Below, in pieces: positions 42,321 to 53,590 of a stretch of 64,000 nt of DNA. Each line of letters begins with the position of its first letter. The stretch's first letter is position 1. The translations under genes and the position numbers were made by a program. The DNA is from Nephrocerus scutellatus (Eukaryota > Arthropoda > Insecta > Diptera > Pipunculidae): NCBI GenBank assembly GCA_947095585.1, contig OX352761.1, positions 39,382,760 through 39,446,759 of the forward strand, read 5' to 3'. The notes beneath the pieces were generated by a model. The model saw only the letters and a program-made list of their open reading frames with translations, had not been told where the DNA came from and searched no databases.

Positions 42321-43734
42321 AGGTCGTGAGTTATGGTAGAAAATTTAATTAATGTTTACACAAATCAATAATTGCATGAAATAAATATCTTAATCTTTAA
42401 AAAATTGATGATGTTTTTTAACTCTACGATTATTGTTAGATTCTATACGTCGTTTGACAAGATCGCCGTAGTTGCAGCTACGTCGTCACTACACACTTAC
42501 TGCAGTTAAAACTACGAGGTTTTGATTCGGATATATTTATCTACCTGCACGAGCCTTAGAAACGCACCGAATACTTGAATCGTAATGCGTCAAGATCAAA
42601 CATGCAAAACAGCAAAACAGATTTTTACCGCTTTCACAATTATAAAGCGTGACTACACTACCATGGGAATGAAAGTCATGTCCAGCGAAACAGGTAGGTT
42701 TTAATTGAGCTGGAAGGAGAAAGCTTGATTGCACCGAGAATCTGCCGAAAATCAACTACATAAGATGACTTTCGGCGCAAGCATGAACGTTCAAGACGGC
42801 AAAACAACAACAACTTGACAAACATACACACAAACACACACAAATGCTTCGTTATGTGTAACAACAACGTTCATTGGCATAACTTTAATTCCCACGCCTG
42901 TGTAGCCACGCTCAGAAAGTGACATCAAACACTTCAACTTCAGCCAATGTGCAAGTCGACGGCCATGAAAAGCACAATGAAAAAGAAAAAAAGTAAAAGA
43001 AATATAGTTTGAGATGTCCAGAAAACAAAAAATTTATTATGATGTGTTCGATTTGCACTAATATATTTGTTTCGCGTAGCAAATTTTATTTTAGAATTGA
43101 AAAATTTAATAGCAGAATCTGCAAAACTTTGGCCTTTAGTACAAATCAAACGCGATATTAGTTTGAAGTAGGTAATATCCATTTTTTTTAAAAAGCTTAG
43201 ACCATATAATATTTCGATCTACCACAGATTGGTTTTTAGAGTAAACGAACAAATTGACAACCAAAACATGATTCTGTGCCAGATTTTTAACGGAAAGTGT
43301 TTAAAAGTCTTAATAAATAATGGAAATGATACAAAATGGAGACTAATATGATGTTCTATTCACTTTTTTTTTTTTTTTGAAAAATCTAGATTTGATGGTT
43401 CTTATAGAACACAAAAACTTTAGATCTGGTTTTATAGTTGTGTTGGTTAAAAAATTGTAAGATTTTTAGCTGTCATTTATAATAATAAAAGTTGGCATCT
43501 TAGCGGCGAAGTTTGCGTAAAGTTTTTGGCCTACACCATTACAAGATCACGCCTCTTGATCATTTGAAGTGCCGAAAATTTTCCGATTTGGCTCTGCAAA
43601 AAAAGCCATCAACGTTGGAGGAGTTCAGAAACGCAAATTGACAACTTTTCGGCCAATATGTGTGGAAGAGTGGTGAAAATTGGCTCCACAGAATCGATCA
43701 CTACAAACGTTTATTTTTATGATTTAACATGATG

Positions 43735-43950
43735 CAAGGAAAAACTCCTATCTAAATATAATTTAATTGAGGGCACTGTGTCCATAATTTTCAAAAATGC
43801 CTTTTAAAAGGACAAACACCTTTCTAAATATAAATCAATTGAAAAAAATAAATCTATTGAGCGCACAGTAGTTTATAGTGTGCCCATAATAGTCAAGCAC
43901 GCCTTTAAAAGGAAAAATTCATTTCTAAACATAAAACAATGGAGCGAGGG
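43735..43950 (+). repeat. ~80-bp tandem-like repeats, copy C
   Basis: Three diverged units with CCTTTTAAAAGGA, CTAAATATAAATCAATTGA and GAGCGCACAGT-like segments. Counterpart at 47823-48038. Confidence 0.5.
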
Positions 43951-44347
43951 ATATCATCATCATCTTTCATTTGACATCCACATGAGGCCCGCCCACATTC
44001 AAACACGCCTACTGTTGAACTTTTTGTTTTTGACTCTAAATATGAATAAAAAAATGAATTTCAAAAAAAAGGACTTCAAACTTTGAAAGCTCCTACCTCA
44101 TACAGGAGTCGTCTCCTCCAAACAAGTAGCGGTTTTCAAAGTCTGCCCAATAAGGGCTTTCAGAAGAGGGGTGTTTCAAAGCCCTAACCCCTTAATCGCT
44201 ATACCGTAACTTAGCCAAAAGTTCCAATAGAAAAAATAATAAATGCTTTTATATTACAAATTATTTTTTTACTTTTTGCAATTGCACAATATACATTATT
44301 CCATGGTTATGCTCCTGTGTTTCATTTACGCAAGTACGATTATGCAA

Positions 44348-45830
44348 TTCATCATCATCATATTTGGCTCTGCAACCAGGGTCCGGTCCTGGTCTGCCGC
44401 AAAAAGTCTCTCCACCGGTCCCGATTTCGAACCGATGTCATCCAGTTTGGCATCCCTAAACTCTGTGCGTCCTGGTCTACGCCATCCTTCCAGCATAGGC
44501 TTGGCTGTCGTGTTCCATAAATCCTACCGCAAAGGAGTTTCCGAGCAGGAACCTCTTCGCTCATGCGAGCAAGGTGTCCTGCCCACCGGAGCCTACCGAG
44601 CTTAATTTTCTTCACGATGTCGATGTAAGACTTTTCTCTCGAACGCGGTTAAGAGGTCAGAATGATTTTTGCTAAGCACCCAAGTCTCGGATCCATATGT
44701 AAGTACTGGTATGACCATTGTCTTATATATCAGTAGCTTGGATGTTATGGTTAAGTTCCTGGATGTGAAGAGTCTTGACAGACTATTGTAGGCTTTGTTG
44801 TCTTTAAGCAACCGTGCGCGTATTTCTGGTTCCATGCTTCTATCGGCTGCTACAGTGACTCGAGATAGTTACAGGATTGCACTACTACTTTAAATTCGCG
44901 CTCCACCATTTGAATTGTGGGACCAATGTTGGATCTTCTGCTCGCAGACGTGGCCAACATGTACTTTGTTTTGCTCTCATTTATGTGCAACCCCAGATTT
45001 CGTGCCGCCTGCTCTATCTGGATGAAAGCTTCCTGTACAGCTCTTCGGTCGGTTTCTACCAACGATCGTCTGCGTAAGCCAGTATCTGAATGAACTTATA
45101 GAGGATTGCTCCTCTCGCCGTTAGGTCACAGTCTCGGATCACTTTCTCTAACGCCAGGTTGAAGAGGACGCAGGCCAGTCCATCCCCTTGTCGGAGCCCG
45201 TTATAGATGTTGAATGGGCTTGATAGTGATGCGGATATTTTTACTTGGCTTATAAAATTGGTCATGGTCAACCTACATAGTCGTGTCAGTTTATTTGGGA
45301 TGCCGAATTCTCTCATGGCATTATAAAGTTCTACTCTGGCTATGCTATCATAGGCGGCTTTAAAGTCTATAAAAAGATGGTGTAGTAAGTTTTGAAAATC
45401 TAGACATTTTTCCATCACCTGCCTTAGGGTGTAAATCTGATCAGTTGTTGAATTGCCTGGGATGAAGTCACACTGGTATGGACTAATGATGACTAGCGTA
45501 TTGGGCTATCCTGTCTTAAAGGATAGAGGAGACATTCTCTTAGGCGGTACTCAACAACGTTATACCGCGATAATTGCTGAATTTTGTGATATCTCCCTTC
45601 TTATGTATGGGGCACAGGATGCCTCTTCGCCAGTCTTCTGGCATAGCTTCTTCCTCCCATACTTGCACTATTATTTCATGAATTGCTTGGTGTAATGTGG
45701 GGCTTCCTATATTTATCAGTTCCGCTTGGATCCCTTCAGACCGCGGGGCCTTATTATTTTTGAGCCGATTTATCGCTCTGCTAACTACGTCTATGCTTGG
45801 TGGTCATTGGTGGAGCTTCCATTTTCTCAG
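44348..45830 (-). mobile_element. RTE-like LINE, RT to 3' end, copy C
   Basis: Minus-strand RT pieces in several frames: NRLKNNKAPRSEGIQAELI near 45750, HHLFIDFKAAYDSIARVELY and NGLRQGDGLACVLFNLALE at 45380-45150, ILAYADDRW (catalytic YADD) near 45060, then GLHINESKTKYMLATSASR, PVLTYGSETWVLSKNH and RLRWAGHLARMSEE. The tail is ATGATGATG at ~44352. Stops and frameshifts make it dead. It is 5'-truncated (no endonuclease here). Confidence 0.85.
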
Positions 45831-46074
45831 TTAACTGCCCATTTATAAATAACTATTTTAAAATAATTAATTTATTAAAATTATAACAATTAATACCTAA
45901 TTAAAATTATGTAACCACCCCAATATATTAAGAATTTTTTATTCAAAATATAAATAATATTTTAAATAAAAATTATGAAAATTATTTTAATTAAATTTTA
46001 TAATAAATATCTATCTTTAGAATTTATGTTGTCACTACCGAATACAATATGTTATTTTAAAAAAGTTTTAATGG

Positions 46075-46330
46075 TAGTCAAAGTGAATTTAGACTATAGC
46101 CGTGCGAGAAAAAATGAGCGGACCGACTATAGTTAAATTGAAGTTGTGGTTAGTCAGAATAAATTGACACTATGCGAATGTTATAGCTATTTTATAGTAA
46201 CATGGGAAATGTCTATAGCATTATGGTAACATTGGAAAATATACTACTTCTCTCGTCTGGCTAACCACAATTGTTATTTAGCAGCCGTCCTTCTCATTTT
46301 ATCTCGCACACGCAATGTAAATCTAGCGTC
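46075..46330. mobile_element. MITE, near-complete copy at the C/D junction
   Basis: Has both ends (CGTGCGAGAAAAAATGAGC at 46101 and TCATTTTATCTCGCACACG near 46300). Its left end supplies sequence missing from the copy at 42123. Confidence 0.65.
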
Positions 46331-49300
46331 AGGTCGTGAGTTATGGTAGAAAATTTAATTAATGTTTACACAAATCAATAATTGCATGAAATAAATATCT
46401 TAATCTTTAAAAAATTGATGATGTTTTTTAACTCTACGATTATTGTTAGATTCTATACGTCGTTTGACAAGATCGCCGTAGTTGCAGCTACGTCGTCACT
46501 ACACACTTACTGCAGTTAAAACTACGAGGTTTTGATTCGGATATATTTATCTACCTGCACGAGCCTTAGAAACGCACCGAATACTTGAATCGTAATGCGT
46601 CAAGATCAAACATGCAAAACAGCAAAACAGATTTTTACCGCTTTCACAATTATAAAGCGTGACTACACTACCATGGGAATGAAAGTCATGTCCAGCGAAA
46701 CAGGTAGGTTTTAATTGAGCTGGAAGGAGAAAGCTTGATTGCACCGAGAATCTGCCGAAAATCAACTACATAAGATGACTTTCGGCGCAAGCATGAACGT
46801 TCAAGACGGCAAAACAACAACAACTTGACAAACATACACACAAACACACACAAATGCTTCGTTATGTGTAACAACAACGTTCATTGGCATAACTTTAATT
46901 CCCACGCCTGTGTAGCCACGCTCAGAAAGTGACATCAAACACTTCAACTTCAGCCAATGTGCAAGTCGACGGCCATGAAAAGCACAATGAAAAAGAAAAA
47001 AAGTAAAAGAAATATAGTTTGAGATGTCCAGAAAACAAAAAATTTATTATGATGTGTTCGATTTGCACTAATATATTTGTTTCGCGTAGCAAATTTTATT
47101 TTAGAATTGAAAAATTTAATAGCAGAATCTGCAAAACTTTGGCCTTTAGTACAAATCAAACGCGATATTAGTTTGAAGTAGGTAATATCCATTTTTTTTT
47201 AAAAGCTTAGACCATATAATCCACGTATCGTATTTTTTTTAGAACTCTGCTCTCGAGCTCGGATTTTCTACCAAAATATACAGATATGTTAGAGGGAATT
47301 TCGATCTACCACAGATTGGTTTTTAGAGTAAACGAACAAATTGACAACCAAAACATGATTCTGTGCCAGATTTTTAATGGAAAGTGTTTAAAAGTCTTAA
47401 TAAATAATGGAAATGATACAAAATGGAGACTAATATGATGTTCTATTCACTTTTTTTTTTTTTTTTGAAAAATCTAGATTTGATGGTTCTTATAGAACAC
47501 AAAAACTTTAGATCTGGTTTTATAGTTGTGTTGGTTAAAAAATTGTAAGATTTTTAGCTGTCATTTATAATAATAAAAGTTGGCATCTTAGCGGCGAAGT
47601 TTGCGTAAAGTTTTTGGCCTACACCATTACAAGATCACGCCTCTTGATCATTTGAAGTGCCGAAAATTTTCCGATTTGGCTCTGCAAAAAAAGCCATCAA
47701 CGTTGGAGGAGTTCAGAAACGCAAATTGACAACTTTTCGGCCAATATGTGTGGAAGAGTGGTGAAAATTGGCTCCACAGAATCGATCACTACAAACGTTT
47801 ATTTTTATGATTTAACATGATGCAAGGAAAAACTCCTATCTAAATATAATTTAATTGAGCGCACTGTGTCCATAATTTTCAAAAATGCCTTTTAAAAGGA
47901 CAAACACCTTTCTAAATATAAATCAATTGAAAAAAATAAATTAATTGAGCGCATAGTAGTTTATAGTGTGCCCATAATAGTCAAGCACGCCTTTAAAAGC
48001 AAAAATTCATTTCTAAACATAAAACAATGGAGCGAGGGATATCATCATCATCTTTCATTTAACATCCACATGAGGCCCGCCCACATTCAAACACGCCTAC
48101 TGTTGAACTTTTTGTTTTTGACTCTAAATATGAATAAAAAAATGAATTTCAAAAAAAAGGACTTCAAACTTTGAAAGCTCCTACCTCATACAGGAGTCGT
48201 CTCCTCCAAACAAGTAGCGGTTTTCAAAGTCTGCCCAATAAGGGCTTTCAGAAGAGGGGTGTTTCAAAGCCCTAACCCCTTAATCACTATACCGTAACTT
48301 AGCCAAAAGTTCCAATAGAAAAAATAATAAATGCTTTTATATTACAAATTATTTTTTTACTTGTTTGCAATTGCACAATATACATTATTCCATGGTTATG
48401 CTCCTGTGTTTCATTTACGCAAGTACGATTATGCAATTCATCATCATCATATTTGGCTCTGCAACCAGGGTCCGGTCCTGGTCTGCCGCAAAAAGTCTCT
48501 CCACCGGTCCCGATTTCGAACCGATGTCATCCAGTTTGGCATCCCTAAACTCTGTGCGTCCTGGTCTACGCCATCCTTCCAGCATAGGCTTGGCTGTCGT
48601 GTTCCATAAATCCTACTGCAAAGGAGTTTCCGAGCAGGATCCTCTTCGCTCATGCGAGCAAGGTGTCCTGCCCACCGGAGCCTACCGAGCTTAGTTTTCT
48701 TCACGATGTCGATGTAAGACTTTTCTTTCGAACGCTGTTAAGAGGTCAGAATGATTTTTGCTAAGCACCCAAGTCTCGGATCCATATGTAAGTACTGGTA
48801 TGACCATTGTCTTATATATCAGTAGCTTGGATGTTATGGTTAAGTTCCTGGATGTGAAGAGTCTTGACAGACTATTGTAGGCTTTGTTGTCTTTAAGCAA
48901 CCGTGCGCGTATTTCTGGTTCCATGCTTCTATCGGCTGCTACAGTGACTCGAGATAGTTACAGGATTGCACTACTACTTTAAATTCGCGCTCCACCATTT
49001 GAATTGTGGGACCAATGTTGGATCTTCTGCTCGCAGACGTGGCCAACATGTACTTTGTTTTGCTCTCATTTATGTGCAACCCCAGATTTCGTGCCGCCTG
49101 CTCTATCTGGATGAAAGCTTCCTGTACAGCTCTTCGGTCGGTTTCTACCAACGATCGTCTGCGTAAGCCAGTATCTGAATGAACTTATAGAGGATTGTTC
49201 CTCTCGCCGTTAGGTCACAGTCTCGGATCACTTTCTCTAACGCCAGGTTGAAGAGGACGCAGGCCAGTCCATCCCCTTGTCGGAGCCCGTTATAGATGTT

Positions 49301-50100
49301 GAATGGGCTTGATAGTGATCCGGATATTTTTACTTGGCTTATAAAATTGGTCATGGTCAACCTACATAGTCGTGTCAGTTTATTTGGGATGCCGAATTCT
49401 CTCATGGCATTATAAAGTTCTACTCTGGCTATGCTATCATAGGCGGCTTTAAAGTCTATAAAAAGATGGTGTAGTAAGTTTTGAAAATCTAGACATTTTT
49501 CCATCACCTGCCTTAGGGTGTAAATCTGATCAGTTGTTGAATTGCCTGGGATGAAGTCACACTGGTATGGACTAATGATGACTTTAGCGTATTGGGCTAT
49601 CCTGTCTTAAAGGATAGAGGAGACATTCTCTTAGGCGGTACTCAACAACGTTATACCGCGATAATTGCTGAATTTTGTGATATCTCCCTTCTTATGTATG
49701 GGGCACAGGATGCCTCTTCGCCAGTCTTCTGGCATAGCTTCTTCCTCCCATACTTGCACTATTATTTCATGAATTGCTTGGTGTAATGTGGGGCTTCCTA
49801 TATTTATCAGTTCCGCTTGGATCCCTTCAGACCGCGGGGCCTTATTATTTTTGAGCCGATTTATCGCTCTGCTAACTACGTCTATGCTTGGTGGTCATTG
49901 GTGGAGCTTCCATTTTCTCAGTTAACTGCCCATTTATAAATAACTATTTTAAAATAATTAATTTATTAAAATTATAACAATTAATACATAATTAAAATTA
50001 TGTAACCACCCCAATATATTAAGAATTTTTTATTCAAAATATAAATAATATTTTAAATAAAAATTATGAAAATTATTTTAATTAAATTTTATAATAAATA
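46133..50100. repeat. Segmental direct duplication, copy D
   Basis: 3968-bp copy of 42123-46009, same orientation, 123 bp further on. It has 78 bp absent from copy C and a few substitutions. The right edge is ATAATAAATA at 50100, after which the sequence becomes strongly AT-rich. Confidence 0.93.
48437..49919 (-). mobile_element. RTE-like LINE, RT to 3' end, copy D
   Basis: Same as 44348-45830, with a handful of substitutions (for example KISGSLSSP for KISASLSSP, and REEDPARK-type changes near 48640). Confidence 0.85.
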
Positions 50101-50870
50101 ACCCCTAATTATTTATTATTAATTTATTTTAAATTTTTGAACTAATTTATCTATTTTTAATTTAAATATACACATATACAACTTAAATTATTTATTCCCC
50201 TAAATAAATAATTTTATTTCAATATTTATATCAAATAAAATTAGTTCAAAAATTTAAAAATAAAAATTAATTTTAAAAATATATTCTTAATATTTAATTA
50301 GTTATTTTAAAAAACCGGTATTATAAATTAAATTAATTATTAAATATAATTTTAAAAATACATTTTAACTTTTTTTAATAAATAAATTCTTATCCCAATT
50401 AAATTTTTTTTTTATTATTAATTAGTCAAATAAAATTAAAAAATAAGATATAATGGAAATAAATCTTCAAAAATTCTAAAATTTTTCATAATTTCTACAA
50501 TTTTTTTTGTAAAAATCTAATATTTTAAGATATATCTCCGTCCTGTGTTTTTTTCTAACATTTAGTATGTACTTGGTTGGATTGTTAAATATCTATATAT
50601 ATATATAAATATTTTATTAATATATAAATTGTTATATTTCTTATATATTAATTTTTTAAACTTCATATATGTATATATTAATATTAAATATTTTATTTAT
50701 ATAGAATTAATATATTATTAACATATTTATTACATTATATAAATTTATTATATATTAATATAAATATATATATGGATTAATTATTATATATATAATATTA
50801 TATCTTTTATTTATATATATATAAATATATACTAATAGTTTTATTAATATCAATACTAATTGTTTTATTA
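50101..50870. other. Extremely AT-rich stretch
   Basis: Long A/T runs and TATATATA blocks with almost no G or C. No ORF, no clear repeat period. Confidence 0.6.
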
Positions 50871-50875
50871 AAGTG

Positions 50876-51445
50876 AAATGCTCTTCCCATAGCTCTAAAA
50901 TGCCTTTAAGAACGGTGATTAGATTACTGCATTGCAGATTGCAGATTGTTGCATTGCTCGGTACGCAACATTCTTACGTTCAGTCAGCACGCTTAAATTC
51001 GTCATCGAATCAGTCGTTCCGATCTCTACGACTACTGCCTAAGATGAAGTCAGCAGTACTAACGACAGTATTTTTAAGGCGTGGTCATTTCTCTTCTACA
51101 CCTGAAATCTCAGCACCAGGACTTACTCTCCCTGCATTTAGGGCGAGTCCTATAACTTGACCGTAGTTGTTTCTGGTCCCTTCATGAATCCTGAATCGCG
51201 GATACAATTTTTCGTGATGATGCAATCCATGCTCGGAGCACCATACCAACAAGATAGTGGTCGGAGTCGACGTTGGCACCTCGGTACGTTCGTACCGTCA
51301 TCAGGTTCGGGTTGTGGCGGCGGTCTATCAAAAAGTGGTCTATCTGGTTGCGAGTGGCTCCATCAGGAGTTACCCAGGTGGCTTTGTGGATATTTTTACG
51401 CGCAAACCTTGTACTCACAACGACCAAATTATTGCTTGCCGCCAT
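50876..51445 (-). pseudogene. RTE-like LINE endonuclease fragment
   Basis: NNLVVVSTRFARKNIHKATW, then DGATRNQIDHFLIDRRHNP, then YRGANVDSDHYLVG: the C-terminal half of an apurinic endonuclease with the conserved SDH. It continues as ILGSSRRDRNDWFDDEFKRA towards the RT linker, then is lost. Could be the same family as the RT copies at 44348 and 48437. Confidence 0.8.
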
Positions 51446-51449
51446 CTGG

Positions 51450-52165
51450 TTCTGGAATTTTGTGGACCAAGCAATTTCTCAAGCGATTCGTATGAAATTT
51501 GGTATGTAGAACTAAGATGCGTCTACAAGACTTGTTCCTATGGAAATTCTGGGATCTGGCCAATAGGTTCTGGAATTTTGTGGACCAAGCAATTTCTCAA
51601 ACGTTTCGTGTGAAATTTGGTATGTAGGAGCCATATGCGACTATAGGACTTGTTCCTATTGAAATTCTGGGATCTGGCCAATAGGGTCAGGAATGTTGTG
51701 GACCAAGACATTTCTCAAGCGATTTGTATGAAATTTGGTTTGTAGATGCGACTATAAGACTTGTTTCTATGGAAATTCTGGGATCTGGCCAATAGGGTCT
51801 GGAATGTTGTGGACTAAGACATTTCTCAAGCGATTTGTATGAAATTTGGTTTGTAGATGCGACTATAAGACTTGTTTCTATGGAAATTCTGGGATCAGGC
51901 CAATAGGGTCTGGAATTTTGTGGACCAAGTAATTTCTTAAGCGATTCGTATCAAATTCGGTATGTAGGAGTAAGATACGACTATAAGATTTGTTCCTATG
52001 GGAATTATGGGATAGGGCCAATACGGTCTGGAACAAAGGAACAGAGCTATTTCTCAGGCGATTCGCATGAAATTCAGTTTATAGGACTAATATGCGACTA
52101 CAAGGAAATTCTGGGATATGGTCATTAGGAACTGGAATTTCTGGAACTAAGCCATTTCTCAAGCA
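51450..52165 (+). repeat. Tandem repeat, ~110-118-bp unit, about six copies
   Basis: Units begin near 51452, 51568, 51686, 51798, 51909 and 52028, with a weaker one near 52131. Shared phrases: CTGGAATTTTGTGGACCAAG, CATTTCTCAAGCGATT, TATGAAATTTGG, TATGGAAATTCTGGGATCTG. Satellite-like. The ORFs across it are artefacts. Confidence 0.85.
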
Positions 52166-53170
52166 TTTGTGTAAAATTATGTATAAAGGACTATTTTTGC
52201 CTTTTAATTTAATCGTTATATCGGCCACAACGCTAAAGAGGTTTCTCTTCAACCGCGCGTAAAGGTTAAGCGCATTCATTTTTTATCAGCTCTTGCTTCT
52301 ACTACCACTTCGGCCGCAGCTACATTACTCTCTTTGTGCCCCGATATGCAATATCCAATATCCAATATGCAATATGCATTATTTAAAACGTTAAAATTAT
52401 TTATTTTATTGTATGTGATGAGCTATGGTGGCAGTCATTTCCTAAAAATTTCTACATACTCGTAACTAAGCGTTAATAAAATCATCCTTGCGATGATTTT
52501 CATTATTCTTCATTAGAACTCATGTCATGAGCAGAACGAAGCAAATATGTGCAGTAGTAGTGTTTAGATCCAAGTTACTTTACTTGGTTAAGGTCTTAGG
52601 TACATAAACCTAGATCTGATTGGGGTGTGATACAATTAGTTCAAACCAATACATCCAACGAATCCTAAAACGTCAAATAACGAGTTCTGGTTTGTTTGGT
52701 AGATTGATAACGACTTCATTTATTCATCAAAATTTGACTTAATTTATAGTAAAAATTACTTACAATATACATATAAAAATAACATACAAATAACATAAAC
52801 TGCTTCGTTGCATATTCCGCTAAGCAGAAAACAAATTGCAGCGATAACAAAAGTATGTTCCCAACATACTCTATTTACGAAAGGTAAAAATAAAGTATGT
52901 TCGCTACATACTATCGTTACAAAAATGTGAACTTCGCTCAAGGTGCTAACGACAGCCAAAATTCAATGCTGGCAAAATCGGCAATGTGAGAAAATCATTC
53001 TTCTCACGATAGGAGAAAATGCAATGTAAGCATAATTTGGCATCCTATGCTGCGCTTGTCCTCTGCCTGATATGAGAAACCTTGAACGAGAGTCCAACAT
53101 CCTGTCCCGCGTTGAAAAGAAGGTTCAAGATATCAACGATAATTGAATTTGATTATTTAATTATGGATAA
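52166..53170. other. Nothing recognised
   Basis: Low-complexity patches such as GCAATATCCAATATCCAAT near 52350, but no gene or element identified. Confidence 0.4.
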
Positions 53171-53179
53171 CTATTTTTG

Positions 53180-53590
53180 ATTATACGAGTATACTTCATA
53201 AGTTGCTTAAAATTCCAAAATATAACATACACCACACAAATCACGCCCGCGGTGGTGCAGCAATCCTGGTTAGACAAGATATTAAATACATAGAAATGCA
53301 AGAGTACAAAAAAGAACACATACAATCTGCGACAATTCAAATAGAAGATTTACAAGGACCTCTAATAATATCCTCACTATATTGTCCACTAAAACACATA
53401 ATCAGTACAACACAATATATGGACTACATCAAAAGCCTGGGTCTACGATTAATTGCAGGGGGAGACTTTAATGCTAAGCATACTGACTGGGGATCCAGGC
53501 TCACAAGCAAAAAAGAGAAAAACCTACTAGACGCTATAATAAAAACCAAAACTTTATTGCTGGAGCGAGAACTTGCACATCAGCTAGAGG
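53180..53590 (+). pseudogene. Jockey-like LINE endonuclease, left part of a split element
   Basis: KYNIHHTNHARGGAAILVRQ then LRLIAGGDFNAKHTDWGSRL: the endonuclease domain of a Jockey-clade element (GDFNAKH motif). The frame is lost near 53560, where a second LINE begins. The right part resumes near 56565. Confidence 0.8.

Larger units (their letters stand above)
42123..46009. repeat. Segmental direct duplication, copy C
   Basis: Repeats at 46133-50100 with an offset of 4010, then ~4089 after a 78-bp gap at about 43211 (47219-47297 is extra in copy D). Contains a left-truncated MITE, unassigned sequence, ~80-bp repeats and an RTE-like LINE. The left edge falls inside the MITE terminal repeat. 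Confidence 0.93.

Noticed and set aside
42537..43182. Minus-strand ORFs of 63-80 codons, present again at 46547-47192
   Set aside because: Conserved only because the region is duplicated. No recognisable protein features or splice structure.
43485..43735. Possible Tc1-like transposase piece (plus strand, near PSTLEEFRNA)
   Set aside because: Similarity too weak and short, with stops in the frame. Not listed as a feature.
51450..52165. CRISPR-like array
   Set aside because: The units are contiguous diverged tandem repeats without constant-length unique spacers, in an insect genome.
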